Numbered from the stretch's first letter, positions 11,836 through 24,152 are shown. The stretch is DNA of 64,000 bases from Callorhinus ursinus (GCF_003265705.1 NW_020312785.1:16786682-16850681); one strand, 5' to 3'. Translations and numbers: made by a program. Notes: a model not told the origin generated them from the letters alone.

Positions 11836-12540
11836 ATACACAACCTAACCCTACACCTAAAGGAGCTGGAGAAAGAACAGCAAATAAAGCCTAAACCCAG
11901 CAGGAGAAGAGAAATAATAAAGATCAGAGCAGAAATCAATGAACTAGAAACCAAAAGAATAGTAGAACAGATCAACGAAACTAGGAGCTGGTTCTTTGAA
12001 AGAATTAACAAGATTGATAAACCCCTGGCCAGACTGATCAAAAAGAAAAGAGAAATGACCCAAATCAACAAAATCATGAATGAAAGAGGAGACATCACAA
12101 CCAACACCAAAGAAATACAAACAATTATAAGAACATATTATGAGCAACTCTATGCCAGCAAATTAGATAACCTGGAAGAAATGGGTGCATTCCTAGAGAT
12201 GTATCAACTCCCAAAATTGAACCAGGAAGAAATAGAAAACCTGAATAGACCTATAACCCCTAAGGAAATTGAAGCAGTCTTCAAAAATTTCCCAACAAAC
12301 AAAAGCCCAGGGCCAGATGGCTTCCCAGGGGAATTCTATCAGACACTTAAAGAAGAATTAATACCTATTCTCCTGAAACTGTTACAAAAAATAGAAATGG
12401 AAGGAAAACTTCCAAACTCATTTTATGAGGCCACCATTACCTTGATCCCAAAACCAGACAAAGACCCCATCAAAAAGGAGACTTACAGACCAATATCCTT
12501 GATGAACATGGATGCAAAAATTCTCACCAAAATACTAGCA
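11836..12540 (+). pseudogene. L1 ORF2 linker and N-terminal reverse-transcriptase remnant
   Basis: The same frame as the endonuclease part continues beyond the stop. The open part from 12055 reads [17 protein letters not shown] and contains the conserved [14 protein letters not shown] and [13 protein letters not shown] blocks of the non-LTR reverse transcriptase. The frame is lost near 12541 (caaaatactagcaagaggat), where bases of the expected LANRIQQ segment are missing. The 33 residues after that point in the open frame are out of frame. Confidence 0.92.
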
Positions 12541-12541
12541 A

Positions 12542-13190
12542 GAGGATCCAACAGTACATTAAAAGGATTATTCACCATGACCAAGTGGGATTTATCTCTG
12601 GGCTGCAAGGTTGGTTCAACATCCGCAAATCAATCAACGTGATATAATACATTAACAAAAGAAAGAACAAGAATCATCTGATCCTCTCAATAGATGCAGA
12701 AAAAGCATTTGACAAAGTACAGCATCCTTTTTTGATCAAAACTCTTCAGAGTATAGGGATAGAGGGTACATACCTCAATATCATAAAAGCCATCTATGAA
12801 AAACCTACAGCGAATATCATTCTCAATGGGGAAAAGCTGAGAGCTTTTCCCCTAAGGTCAGGAACGCGGCAGGGATGTCCACTATCACCACTGCTATTCA
12901 ACAGAGTATTAGAAGTCCAAGCCACAGCAATCAGACAACAAAAAGAAATCAAAGGCATCCAAATCGGCAAAGAGGAAGTCAAACTCTCAGTCTTTGCAGA
13001 TGATATGATACTGTATGTGGAAAACCCAAAAGACTCCACCCCAAAACTGCTAGAACTCATCCAGGAATTCAGTAAAGTAGCAGGATATAAAATCAGTGCA
13101 CAGAAATCAGTGTCATTCCTATACACCAACAACAAGACAGAAGAGAGACAAACCAAGGAGTCGATCCCATTTACAACTGCAAAACCGTAA
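12542..13190 (+). pseudogene. L1 ORF2 reverse-transcriptase palm remnant
   Basis: A new frame carries the polymerase catalytic motifs: SIDAEKAFD (Asp codons 12693-12695 and 12711-12713) and FADDMILY (FADD at 12993-13004), so the metal-binding aspartates are still encoded. Also present are [14 protein letters not shown] and [18 protein letters not shown] stop at 12645-12647 replaces a residue of the expected INVIHHINK segment. The frame shifts again near 13190, just after the ESIPFTTA block. Confidence 0.93.
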
Positions 13191-14149
13191 GATACCTAGG
13201 AATAAATTTAACCAAAGAGGCAAACGATCTGTACTCAGAAAAGTATAAAATACTCATGAAAGAAATTGAAAAAGACACAAAGAAATGGAAAAACGTTTCA
13301 TGCTCATGGTTTGGAAGAACAAACATTGTGAAGATGTCAGTGCTACCTAGAGCAATCTACACATTCAATGCAATCCCCATCAAAATACCACCCACTTTTT
13401 TCAAAAAAATGGAACAAATAATCGTAAAATTTGTATGGAACCAGAAAAGACCCCAAATAGCCAGCGGAATGTTGAAAAAGAAAAGCAAAGCTGGTGGCAT
13501 CACAATTCCGGAATTCCAGCTCTATTACAAAGCTGTCATCATCAAGACAGTATGGTACTGGCACAAAAACAGACACATAGATCAATGGAACAGAATCAAG
13601 AGCCCAGAAATGGACCCTCAACTCTATGGTCAACTAATCTTTGACAAAGCAGGAAAGAATGTCCAATGGCAAAAAGACAGTCTCTTCAACAAATGGTGTT
13701 GGGAAAATTGGACAGCCACATGCAGAAGAATGAAACTGGACCATTTCCTTACACCACACACAAAAATAAACTCAAAATGGTTGAAAGACCTAAATGTGAG
13801 ACAGGAGTCCATCAAAATCCTAATGGAGAACACAGATAGCAACCTCTTCGACCTCAGCTGCAGCAACTTCTTCCTAGAAACATCGCCAAATGCAAGGGAA
13901 GCAGGGGCAAAAATGAACTATTGGGACTTCGTCAAGATAAAAAGCTTTTGCACAGCCAAAGAAACAGTCCACAAAACCAAAAGACAACCGACCGAATGGG
14001 AGAAAATATTTGCAAATGACATATCAGATAAAGGGCTAGTATCCAAAATCTATAAAGAACTTATCAAACTCAACACCCAAAGAACAAATAATCCAATCAA
14101 GAAAGGGGCAGAAGACATGGACATTTTTCCAAAGAAGACATCCAAATGA
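13191..14149 (+). pseudogene. L1 ORF2 C-terminal region remnant
   Basis: 297 open codons from 13256 read as the segment downstream of the polymerase: [33 protein letters not shown] block, [39 protein letters not shown] and [19 protein letters not shown]. No premature stop lies in this stretch. The frame is lost around 14140 within the expected KKTSKWP-type region. The piece at 19408-19818 is a separate copy of positions about 13618-14025. Confidence 0.93.
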
Positions 14150-14706
14150 CCAACAGACATATGAAAAAGTGCTCAACATCGCTCGGCATCAGGGAAATCC
14201 AAATCAAAACCTCAAGGAGATACCACCTCACACCAGTCAGAATGGCTAAAACTAACAAATCAGGAAACCACAGGTGTTGGTGGGGATGTGGAGAAAGGGG
14301 AACCCTCCTACACTGTTGGTGGGAATGCAAGCCGGTGCAGCCACTTTGGAAAACAGTATGGAGGTTCCTCAAACAGTTGAAAATAGAGCTACCATACGAT
14401 CCAGCAACTGTACTACTGGGTATTTACCACAAAGATAAAAAGGTAGGGATCCGAAGGGGTACGTGCACCCCAATGTTTATAGCAGCAATGTCCACAATAG
14501 CCAAACTGTGGAAAGAGCCAAGATGTCCATTGACAGATGAATGGATAATGAAGAAGTGGTATATATACACAATGGAATATTATGCAACCATAAAAAGGAA
14601 TGAGATCTTGCCATTTGCAATGACGTGGATGGAACTGGAGGTTGTTATGCTGAGTGAAATAAGTCAATCAGAGAAAGACTTGTATCATATGACCTCACTG
14701 ATATGA
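14146..14706 (+). pseudogene. L1 ORF2 cysteine-rich C-terminus remnant
   Basis: Opens after a frame change with [20 protein letters not shown], continues [10 protein letters not shown], then the Cys-rich [18 protein letters not shown] segment that forms the putative zinc knuckle of ORF2, then [20 protein letters not shown] and [17 protein letters not shown]. The natural ORF2 stop appears to be at 14704-14706, followed directly by the 3' UTR. Confidence 0.92.
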
Positions 14707-15165
14707 GGAATTCTTAATCTCAGGAAACAAACTGAGGGTTGCTGGAGTGGTGGGGGGTGGGAGGGTTGGGGTGGCTGGGTGATAGACATTGGGGAGGGTA
14801 TGTGCTATGGTGAGCGCTGTGAATTGTGCAAGACTGTTGAATCACTGATCTGTACTTCTGAAACAAATAATGCAACATATGTTAAGAAAAAAGAAAAAGA
14901 AGAAGATAGCAGGAGGGGAAGAATGAAGGGGAGTAAGTCGGAGAGGGAGACGAACCATGAGAGACGATGGACTCTGAAAAACAAACTGAGGGCCCTAGAG
15001 GGGAGGAGGGTGGGGGGATGGGTTAGCCTGGTGATGGGTATTAAAGAGGGCACATTCTGCGTGGAGCACTGGGTGTTATGCAAAAACAATGAATCATGGA
15101 ACACTACATCAAAAACTAATGATGTAATGTAGGGTGATTAACATAAGAATAAAAAATTAAAAAAA

Positions 15166-16222
15166 ATAGTTCTTATTCTTTTGTTTTATTAACCTTTATT
15201 CCCCTTAATAAGAAATGACCAACCCATAGCTATAATATGGTTACATAGTAATATAAAAGAAAATGAGTAAATGAAGGAACATGAGTTGAAATGTGAACAA
15301 TATATAATGTTCTGATTTTCCCAAGATAGTACATTTATCTATATTCATTTAGACTTCATATAATTCTGATCATAATTTAATATACTTTTATTAGAATGTA
15401 AAAAATTATTCTACCCTTCTTAAAAATTTAATACACAAAAATAAGAACATTTATTAAAAAGTAATAGTAGGCAGAGGAGAAATAACCCATAACATGTTTC
15501 AAATGTATTATAAAGCTATGAAGAAAAAACTAGTATAAGAAAATTGCAGATATATCCATGGAGTAACTTAACTAGAAGCAGTAAGAATACATAATATTGT
15601 AAAATAGGTAAAATATGTAAGAATCTAAAATATGTAAGAATCCTGAGGCATCAAAAGTAAGTGTACATAGCAGTTGATTTTTCAAGAATTTGTCTATTGG
15701 GATTTGCCTAGGGAATAACCATAGTTGTTTTAAATATATACAAACTATATTTAAATAAAGCCATCGCTTTGGTAGTAAGACCTTCTCATTTAATGAATTT
15801 GTTTTTATTGATCTCTTATGATGTATTCTTTTGGAGGTTCATTAACTCTCTTCAAGCTGACCCTTGACTGGATATCCCATGGACTTTTTTTTACTACTTT
15901 GGATCCTAGAACAAACATGTCTTTAATATAACCTAGAAGCTTTTCTTTAAAATTCTTAACACTTCTGACAATATTGCCTCCTTATTCTTGCTTTAATAAA
16001 GCATGCTTATCCTCTAAGACTTTTCTACATAACATTTCCTACAGTTACTTTATCTCTGACTTGGGTAGCATCTCCCAGCTCCCAGGTTGAGGCTTTTCCA
16101 ACCCAGTACAAACCTTCTTCCCTTTAGAGTCTTATACTATCTTACTATTCCAGATCTGCCACTCTTTCTAGCAACTACTTACATTTATTTTTCATTCTCA
16201 GCATTACTCAAGGACATTTATA
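15166..16222. other. unique AT-rich DNA
   Basis: No gene or interspersed repeat recognised. Confidence 0.5.
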
Positions 16223-16392
16223 CACAGCATAGTACATCACAGGCTTGGGTTTGAACCCTCATTCTGCTAAAGACTAGTTATGTAATCATATGCAAGTTCT
16301 TTAAGTTCTTTTTGCTTCAGTTTCCTTATCCCAGATATGTGAATATTTATTTGTATCTATTTCAAAGGTTTGCTATAATGATTGCCTGACAT
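16223..16392 (+). mobile_element. MIR
   Basis: tRNA-related head and core in order: aggcttgggtttgaaccctc, tatgcaagttctttaagttc, tgcttcagtttccttatccc, then a decayed tail. Plus strand. Confidence 0.82.
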
Positions 16393-16974
16393 TTCAATTC
16401 TTATGACATTATTATTGTGACTTAGAGTCTTACAGTTGCATTTCTGATATAATCTAATATCCATATGGATGATATCATCAACACACTCTGAAATATCTGC
16501 AGTTAGAAAAAAAAGCTATTAGCACTGTTTAAGCACAGTATATAGGCGACCCTCCCAGACCTTGGAGTACTTTAGGCAGAAGTCTGATATTAAATACTAC
16601 TACTTCATCACCAAAATGTCTGATGGGAGCTATGAAAGGGATATACAGTGCCCAGAAGGAGAATATACCAATTTAATCAAGTTAGTCCAGCATCTAGGGA
16701 CAATTTCTCTGAGGATGGTTAGGTATTATAAGGTTGACAGGGAGTGTGACATTAAAAAAATCCATGCATAGGAAACAGCATGCAAACAAATCAGGGGGTA
16801 AATGAAAGTATTGTATATTCAAGAAACTAAAAGATTTAGTGGAGTGGAGAATGTGAGAGAACAGTAGTTAGGAAGGAGATGGTAAAGCAAGTTGGGTATA
16901 GAGAGACTTAGATATCTATGAGGATGAATGTGTATTTTTATGCTAAGGGCAATGGATAAATAAGGATAACTATG
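16393..16974. other. unique DNA
   Basis: Includes a 69-codon frame at 16562-16771 without recognised domain. No repeat identified. Confidence 0.5.
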
Positions 16975-17613
16975 TTTAAGTTTTTATTTTAGTTCTGTTA
17001 GTTAACACACAGTGTTATATACTGATTCAACACTTCTATACAACACCCGGTGCTCCTTACTACAAATGCGCTCTTTAATCCCCATCACCTATGTCACCCA
17101 TTTCTCTACCTTCCTCTCCTCTGGTAACCATCAGTTTGTTCTCTGTAGTTAAGATCCTGTTTCTTAGTTTCTCTCTCTCTCTCTCTTTTTTTTCCCTTTG
17201 CTCATTTGTTTTGTTTCTTGAATTCCACATATCAGTGAGGTCATATGGTATTTGTCTTTCTCTGACTTAGTTCACTGAGGATTATACTCTCTAGCTCCAT
17301 CCACGTCATTGCAAATGATGAGATTTCATTCTTTTTAAATGGCTGAATAATATCCGATTGTGTGTGTATGTATGTATGTATGTATGTACCACTGTACACC
17401 ACATCGTCTTTATCCATTAATCAGTTGATGGACACAGGCTGCTCCCATATCTTGGCTATTGTAAATAATGCTGCTATAAACATTGGGGTGCAGGTATCCC
17501 TTTTAATTAGTTTTTGTATTCTTTGGGTGAATACCCAATATTGCGATTGTTTGATCATAGGGTAGCTCTATTTTTAACTTTTTGAGGAACCTCCATACTA
17601 TTTTCCAAAGTGG

Positions 17614-17916
17614 CTACACCAGTTTGCATTCCCACCAACAGTGCGAGAGGTTTCCCCTTTCTTCACATCCTTGCCAAAATCTATTTTTTGTGTTGATTTT
17701 AGCCATTTGGACTGGTGTGAGGTGATATCTCATTGAAGTTTTAATTTGTATTTCTCTGATGATGAGTGATGTTAAACATCTTTTCACATGCCTGTTCACC
17801 ATCTGGACGTCTTTGGAAAAACATCTGTTCAGGTCGTCTGCCCATCTTTTAACTGTATTTTTTGTTTTTTGGGTGTTGTGTTTCATATGCTCTCTATAGG
17901 TTTTGGATACTAACAT
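17614..17916 (-). pseudogene. L1 ORF2 C-terminal remnant
   Basis: 100 open codons with [34 protein letters not shown] and the Cys-rich [16 protein letters not shown] block. It is the C-terminal end of the ORF2 of the surrounding minus-strand L1. Confidence 0.88.
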
Positions 17917-18448
17917 TTATTTGATGTCATTTGCAAATATCTTCTCCAATTCTGTAGATTGCCTTTTAGTTTTGTTGGTTGCTTCCTTTGTTGTGCAGAA
18001 GCTTTTTCTTTTGATGTAGTCCCAATGGTTTATTTTTGCTTTTGTTTCCCTTGCCTCAGGGGACCTACCTAGAAAAAGGTTCCTATGGCCAATGCCAGAG
18101 AAGTTACTGCCTGTGCTCTGTTCTATGGCTTTATGGTTTCACATTTAAGTCTTTCATTCACTTGGAATTTATTTTTGTGTATGGTATAAGAAATTGGTCC
18201 AGTTTTTTTTGCATGTAGCTCTCCTGTTTTCCCAGCACCATTTGTTGAAGAGACGGTCTTTTTCCCTTTGGATATTCTTTCCTGCTTTGCTGGAGATTAA
18301 TTGCCCATGTAATTATGGGTTTATTTCTGGGTTTCTTATTTTGTTCTATTGATTTATGTATCTATTTTTATACTTTGTGATATAACTCAAAGTCTGGAAC
18401 TGTGATGTTTCCAGCTTTGCTTTTCTTTTTCAAGGTTGCTTTAGCTAT

Positions 18449-18904
18449 TCAGAGTCTTTTGTGGTTCCATACAAGTTTTAGGATTGTTTGTTCTAGTTCT
18501 GTGAAAAATGCTGTTAGTATTTTGATAAGAAGTGAATTAAATATGTAGGTTGTTTTCAGTAGTATTGATATTTTAACAATATTTGTTCTTCTCATCCATG
18601 AGCATGGAATGTCTTTCCATTTCTTTGTGTCATCTTCAATTTCTTTCAGCAATATTTTATAGTTTTCAGAGAACATATCCCTCACTTCCCTAGTTAGATT
18701 TATTGCTAGGTGTCTTATTATTTTTGGTGCAGGTGTAAATGGAATTGATTCTGTAGTTTCTCCTTCTGCTGTTTCATTATTAGTGTATAGAAATGCAACA
18801 GATTTCTGTATGCTGATTTTGTATCCTGTGAGTTTCCTGAATCTGTGTATCAGTTCTAGCAATTTTTTGGTGGAGTCTTTTGGGTTTTCTACGTAGAGTA
18901 TCAT
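18449..18904 (-). pseudogene. L1 ORF2 segment after the FADD motif
   Basis: 151 open codons beginning [20 protein letters not shown]; the FADD codons lie just upstream at about 18905-18919. It continues [20 protein letters not shown] and [20 protein letters not shown]. Several conserved positions are replaced, consistent with an old, dead copy. Confidence 0.88.
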
Positions 18905-19397
18905 GTCATCTGCAAATAGTGAAGGTTTTACTTCCCTACCAATTCGGTTGCCTTTTATTTCTCTTTGTTGTCTGATTGTTGTGGCTAGGACTTTTAGTAC
19001 TATGTTGAATAAAAGTGATGAGAGTGGACATCCTCATCTTGTTCCTGATCTTAGAGGGAAAATTCTTAGTTTTCCACTTTAAGGATGATGTTAGCTGTTG
19101 ATTTTTCATAAACAGCCTTTATTATGTTGAGGTCTGTTCTCTCTCAACCTACTTTGCTGAGGGTTTTTATAAATGGATGTGGTACTTTGTCCAATTCTTT
19201 TTCTGCATCTATTAAAATGATCATATGGTTTTTACCCTTTCTCTTATTGATATGATACATCATGTTGATTGATTCATGAATATTGAACCACTGTTGTAAC
19301 CCAGGAATAAATCCCACTTGATTGTGGTGAATGATTTTTTAATGTATTGTTGGATTCAGTTTGCTAGTATTTTGTTGAGAATTTTTGCATCTATGTT

Positions 19398-19407
19398 NNN
19401 NNNNNNN
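19398..19407. other. 10-N assembly gap between opposed L1 sequences
   Basis: Ten N bases. Left flank is minus-strand older L1; right flank is plus-strand young L1. The true size of the missing sequence is unknown. Confidence 0.99.
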
Positions 19408-19818
19408 CAACTCTATGGTCAACTAATCTTTGACAAAGCAGGAAAGAATGTCCAGTGGAAAAAAGACAGTCTCTTCAACAAATGGTGTTGGGAAAATTGG
19501 ACAGCCACATGCAGAAGAATGAAACTGGGCCATTTCCTTCCACCACACACAAAAATAAACTCAAAATGGTTGAAAGACTTAAATGTGAGACAGGAGTCCA
19601 TCAAAATCCTAAAGGAGAACACAGGCAGCAACCTCTTCGACCTCAGCTGCAGCAACTTCTTCCTAGAAACATCTCCAAAGGCAAGGGAAGCAAGGGCAAA
19701 AATGAACTATTGGGACTTCATCAAGATAAAAAGCTTTTGCACAGCCAAAGAAACAGTCCACAAAACCAAAAGACAACCGACAGAATGGGAGAAGATATTT
19801 GCAAATGACTTATCAGGA
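19408..19818 (+). mobile_element. young LINE-1 internal ORF2 fragment
   Basis: Aligns by eye, with few differences (roughly 15 in 410 bases), to positions about 13618-14025 of the plus-strand L1. It encodes [17 protein letters not shown] and [20 protein letters not shown]. It begins at the gap and ends inside ORF2 with no 3' UTR or A tail before unique DNA (gaagtaaacagatttaaaaa). Confidence 0.93.
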
Positions 19819-20985
19819 AGTAAACAGATTTAAAAATGTGTACAAATGAGAACTCAGAAGACTCGGGAATTGATTAAATGAAGGTAGGGATTTCAATCTT
19901 GACTAACTAACTGCATAATGGATGGTGTTGCCAGTTACCAATTTTAGTTTCTCATAAATCTAATCACCCCAAAACTGCATTTACCAATTCTATGTAAATG
20001 CTTCTTTCGTATAGTTTTACAAATAACTTAGAATTCACCACCTGCAGTCAACACACACATGCACACACACACATGAAAACAAAACCAAAAGAAAAGAAAG
20101 AAGATATCAACTGTAATTTTTCTCATAGCATGGGGCAAAATGATCACTATGCTCTGTAGAATGGGTGTGCCCAGAATCATATAGTGATTATTTCTGAAAG
20201 TTAAAGATCAATATCCCATTTTTTTTGCCAGCATTCACATCCTTCCAGTTTTCTCTTTTTGCTATATTCACTATAGCTGCTTCATAATCTTACTGGGATT
20301 TCCAAGCCTTCTATCTCTCCCTTAACTTTTGATCTATTTACTACTCCTTATATCAATTTCTTTTCTATCTAGTCTAACATGTGGCCCATCACTTCAAACA
20401 TTGATCCAATTTGGAAGGTGCTACAGTGACAGGTACTGACTGCCTCAGAAAACTTCTCTTACCTCTGCTTTTAGGTAGCGTGTCTTACATATTCGTCACA
20501 CTAGAGTGTAAAAAGAATCACCTGGGACCTGCATAATAGGCAGGGTTAAGTGTTTCAGCCATGCAAAGTAAGACTGCTCTCTGACTTAATGGATAAACCA
20601 GACAGATCCTCAATTACAGTGAATTAATGAGATGATGGGAAAGAGCAGTGCAAGCCATCGTTGTAGTATGGAAATCTGGTTTCCCATCTCTAGCGTGACA
20701 CTTAAAATTTCCTAAACTGACATAGCCTTCTTTCTGAAATGAAGACAATAAATTTCTACTTTGGTTATATCATGAGAACATAGTAGAAAATGAATTTAAA
20801 CATTTTGTAAATAATCTAAAAACTTTAAAACTATTGCTTCATCAAGATATTCATTATATTACCCTGTCAAAATGTAGACACTTAGTTTAATATTAGTTAT
20901 TTCCTCCCCTGACATTTTCTAGGATGCTTGGTGGTCACAATCCTCACAGTTTCTCCATGCATTCTCCCTGTCTTTCTCCCCTATC
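19819..20985. other. unique DNA with a small CA tract
   Basis: An imperfect CA run lies at 20049-20073. Nothing else recognised. Confidence 0.5.
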
Positions 20986-21296
20986 CTTCAATAATGAAAA
21001 CAACTGGGAGTGGAAAGTTTAATGACTTTTCCTACATCATACAGTCAGCTAGTGGTTGATGCTAAGCTACAGAATCCGTCTTTATTTTTTTTAAAGATTT
21101 TATTTATTTATTTGACAGAGAGATAGTGAAAGCAGGAACATAAGCAGGGGGAGTGGGAGAGGGAGAAGCAAGCTTCCCACTGAGCAGGGAGCCCGATGTG
21201 GGACCCTGGGATCATGACCTGAGCCGAAAGCAGACACTTAACGACTGAGCCACCCAGGCACCCAGAATCCAGCCTTTATATCTGCAGTCTAATACA
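20986..21296 (-). mobile_element. MIR split by a Can-SINE
   Basis: Left part (aatgacttttcctacatcat, then cagtcagctagtggttgatg) and right part after 21263 (tatctgcagtctaatac) together read as reverse-complement MIR. Confidence 0.65.
21071..21279 (-). mobile_element. Can-SINE, imperfect target-site duplication
   Basis: Body about 21086-21263. Flanks agaatccgtctttat and agaatccagcctttat differ at a few sites. The body is slightly short: the gggactcgatccc segment is reduced to gggaccctgggatcatg. Confidence 0.93.
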
Positions 21297-23062
21297 ATTT
21301 CTCCATAAGTTATGAAAATATTAGAAATTATATTTATACTGCTTATAATTTATATACTCAATAGTATTTATAATATCAACAGAATACTACATAATATGGA
21401 GATCCAGTGTACTCTAAATGGCTTACACTTATGGAAAAATTTGATACTGCTTCTCATTTAGATACTTATTACAGAGGATAGAATTATTTTCCAGCTGGAC
21501 AGGTCATGTGAGTTTTTTCAAATATCCAAGTCTATTCAAGGAAAGAATGAGAATAAATATTAAGCAGAATAACAAGATCTGCATAGGATTGTATTTAGAT
21601 TTCTAAGAATTGGGGAGAGAGAATAAAGTGGGAGCTGCAAAGTCCTGACATGTTTAATATTTTTGAAGTATATCAGTTATTTTATCATTACTTAATACAT
21701 CATAGAGCAAGATCTACGCATTCTGTCCTATTACATTTAATGAATTTTCAGCTCTTAAGCAGAGATGTGCTTTCATAGTGTATTCGGAATTGAAGTCAAT
21801 ACATCGCCTTCCACATTTTACAATTTTTTCTCAACTTTTTGAATGCATCTATTCATTTAAGTATTTATCTATATAATGCAATCATAACTCAGGGCAGTAA
21901 AACAATGATTATAAATTGTTTAGTATTAAGGAAATACATTTTTAAGTTAACTAAAACTTCTCAAACTGTCATCATTTATTTTATTTGGCATAATTGAATA
22001 TTCTATTACAAAGTGAGATCTGAAAATATTCCAAATATAATATGCAAGCGGTATCACACAGCAATGGCAGGTTCCATAACTGGAATATACATTACTCAAG
22101 GGGTTACACCACCATTTCCTTTAATTTGATCAATTTAATTAAATCAAATAGTGTTATAATCCTCAAGAGGAAAACTAGTCTTCTTATGATAATTCCATTA
22201 GAAATACTTGAAATATGAGCATTTTATAGTGTATGTTAAGAGCCTCGTTAAATATGAAGCGTAAAAAAGAAGTGAGCATTTGAAGATCACCAGAAATGCT
22301 ATATTTTATGCTTTTGTTAACCCAGAAAGTGGTAAGAAGTTAAGCCAAGTAAATAACCATAAGAAAAGATAAAAAATGTTATATTAGAAACCCACATAAA
22401 GTGCCATAGAGTGATTTTATGTAGATCAAAATCAAACTGTGTCTACATGGAAGACATTTGCTATTGAAAGATATTGTATGTTCTGAAACACATTGACATT
22501 CCCATTATTTAGGATAATATTTTCTCAATATCCAGTTCCTACTACTGATTCAGCCCTTCACTCATTCTGTGAGCATTATTGATAACCTGCTATTTGCACA
22601 TCACTGTTAGCACATACCCCTTCTTATCTGTCATCTTTAGTCATGTTACCATGTCTATGTGATGCTTACTCTCAAATAGACTACTTCCCTAACGTGGAGG
22701 TAGACTCTGCCAAAGTAACTTGAGGTAAAGATGGCGTTGGGGATGCAGGAGTTGATGGGAACTGTGCTTCATAATTGAAGAGTGTGGCATGGTCCGTCAG
22801 TCAAAGATCAAGTTTATGGATAGCAATTAATTTTTTTTAGTCAAAATGGCAGGAATTAAGACCAAACAAATCATGAGTAATGTTCAGTTTATTGTCTAAA
22901 CCTGACATCTGGCATGCTTAAATATTTGAATTTTAATCCACTGGGAGAAAAAAGTTGAATACAAACAAGCTCCAATCCTAGCAATCAATACTAAATATAT
23001 ATATATATATATATAAATAAAATATAATAAAACCAACATTCATAATAACACTTTACTATCTA
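21297..23062. other. unique AT-rich DNA with a TA tract
   Basis: (TA)n at about 22994-23014. No gene or interspersed repeat recognised in about 1.7 kb. Confidence 0.5.
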
Positions 23063-23287
23063 AAATGGGTTATCCTGGGTGCCTGGGTGGCTCAGTCTGT
23101 TAAGCGTCTGCCTTCAGCTCAGGTCATGATCCTAGGGTCCTGGGATTGAGCCCTGCATCGGGCTCCCTGCTCAGCAGGGAGTTTGCTTCTCCCTCTACCC
23201 CTCCCCCCTGCTTGTGAGCTCTCTCTCTCTCTCTCTCTCTGATAAATAAATAAAATCTTTAAAAATAAATAAGTGAAATGGGTTATC
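23063..23287 (+). mobile_element. Can-SINE with 12-bp target-site duplication
   Basis: Body 23075-23275; aaatgggttatc is repeated at 23063-23074 and 23276-23287. Ends with a (CT)n stretch and the ataaataaaatctttaaaa tail. Confidence 0.96.
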
Positions 23288-23358
23288 TTATTGTTTATCA
23301 TCCCAGACAGGAGTATCACAATGGAGGACTTATTTTTCCATTTATTGCCAGTTTAATT

Positions 23359-23563
23359 AGAAGAAAGAGGAGCACCTGGGTGGCTCAGTCATTAAGCGTC
23401 TGCCTTCAGTTCAGGTCATGATCCCAGGGTCCTGAGCCCCAGATTGGATGCCCTGCTCAGCAGGGAGTTTGCTTCTCCCTCTGTCCCTTCCCACACTTGT
23501 ACTCTCTCTCTCTCGCTCTCTCTCAAACAAATAAATAAAATCTTCAGAAAAATAAGAAGAAAG
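23359..23563 (+). mobile_element. Can-SINE
   Basis: Body about 23368-23554 with agaagaaag on both sides. The head is complete, but the body around gggtcctgagccccagattg is rearranged relative to the other copies. Confidence 0.94.
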
Positions 23564-23577
23564 GTAATTTACTGTGT

Positions 23578-23630
23578 TTATATATATATTTAAAAACACA
23601 CACACACATATATAACACACACATATAACC
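23578..23630. repeat. TA/CA compound microsatellite
   Basis: tatatatatat, then acacacacacac, then mixed ATA/CAC units. Confidence 0.85.
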
Positions 23631-23959
23631 TTTTAAACTTTTGTCAAACACAGTATTTCAATTGGTAGAATATCAATCACAATTTCTTTGGATGCAATGA
23701 TGAATTATGTGTGTATCATACCAAATCCAAATTCATTTTTTTCTTCTCGAATATATTGGGTTAAGAAGGATATTTTTTCCTAATTGTTAACCTGTGTCCC
23801 TGTGGAAAACAACATTACCCACTGGAGTTTAGTGCTTATGTGCAGCTCATTTGCCTGTAGTTTTACAGACTCCACTCACTCCCAAAGTTGTCCGAGTCAG
23901 TAGATTGTCCCTCGCACTCTTCTATGAGACTGTGTCATATATTTGTAGTATCATAACCA

Positions 23960-24152
23960 TCTTTTGTCACAATGGTACAATTTAGAAGACAGTTTGGCAG
24001 TTTTTACAAGGCTAAACATAGTCTTATCATACTATGGTCTTAAGTGTTTGCCCAGTTAATTTGAATTGCTTATATCCACATGTACACAAAAGTCTACACA
24101 GAAGTATTTCTAGCAGCTTTACTCATAGTGCCACAAGACTGGAAGCAACCAA
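23960..24152 (+). mobile_element. old L1 ORF2 3' fragment
   Basis: Matches the conserved end of ancient placental L1 ORF2: agacagtttggcagttttta, tatccacatgtacacaaaag, ctagcagctttactcatag, and ctggaagcaacc. Confidence 0.8.

Larger units (their letters stand above)
11293..15165 (+). mobile_element. carnivore LINE-1, 5'-truncated, ORF2 broken
   Basis: About 3.9 kb. It starts inside the ORF2 endonuclease domain, so the 5' UTR and ORF1 are missing. ORF2 remnants run to 14706, then a G-rich 3' UTR of about 450 bases and an A-rich tail near 15150-15165. The 3' UTR has the same motifs as the minus-strand copies at 27.4 and 54.8 kb (gggttgctggagtggtgggg; catcaaaaactaatgatgta). ORF2 has one stop near 11833, another at 12645-12647, and frame changes near 12541, 13190 and 14140, so it makes no working protein. 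I could not find a target-site duplication; 5' truncation itself is the usual fate of L1 insertions. Confidence 0.95.
16975..19397 (-). mobile_element. carnivore LINE-1 (older than the 11.3 kb copy), truncated by a gap
   Basis: Reverse-complement L1. The 3' end lies near 16975 (gttctgttagttaacacaca), with a CT-rich stretch at 17169-17190 and a (GTAT)n tract at about 17361-17388. ORF2 remnants run leftwards from 19397 to about 17250, interrupted by stops. The copy is more diverged than the plus-strand L1 pieces. Its 5' side is cut off by the N gap at 19398 within the reverse-transcriptase region. Confidence 0.93.

Noticed and set aside
11353..14706. Possibility of an active L1 ORF2
   Set aside because: 5' truncation, two stops, at least three frame changes and loss of endonuclease residues rule it out.
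16975..19818. Reading the 17-19.8 kb locus as one twin-primed L1
   Set aside because: The right-hand inverted piece covers L1 positions already present in the left-hand part, and the two differ in age.
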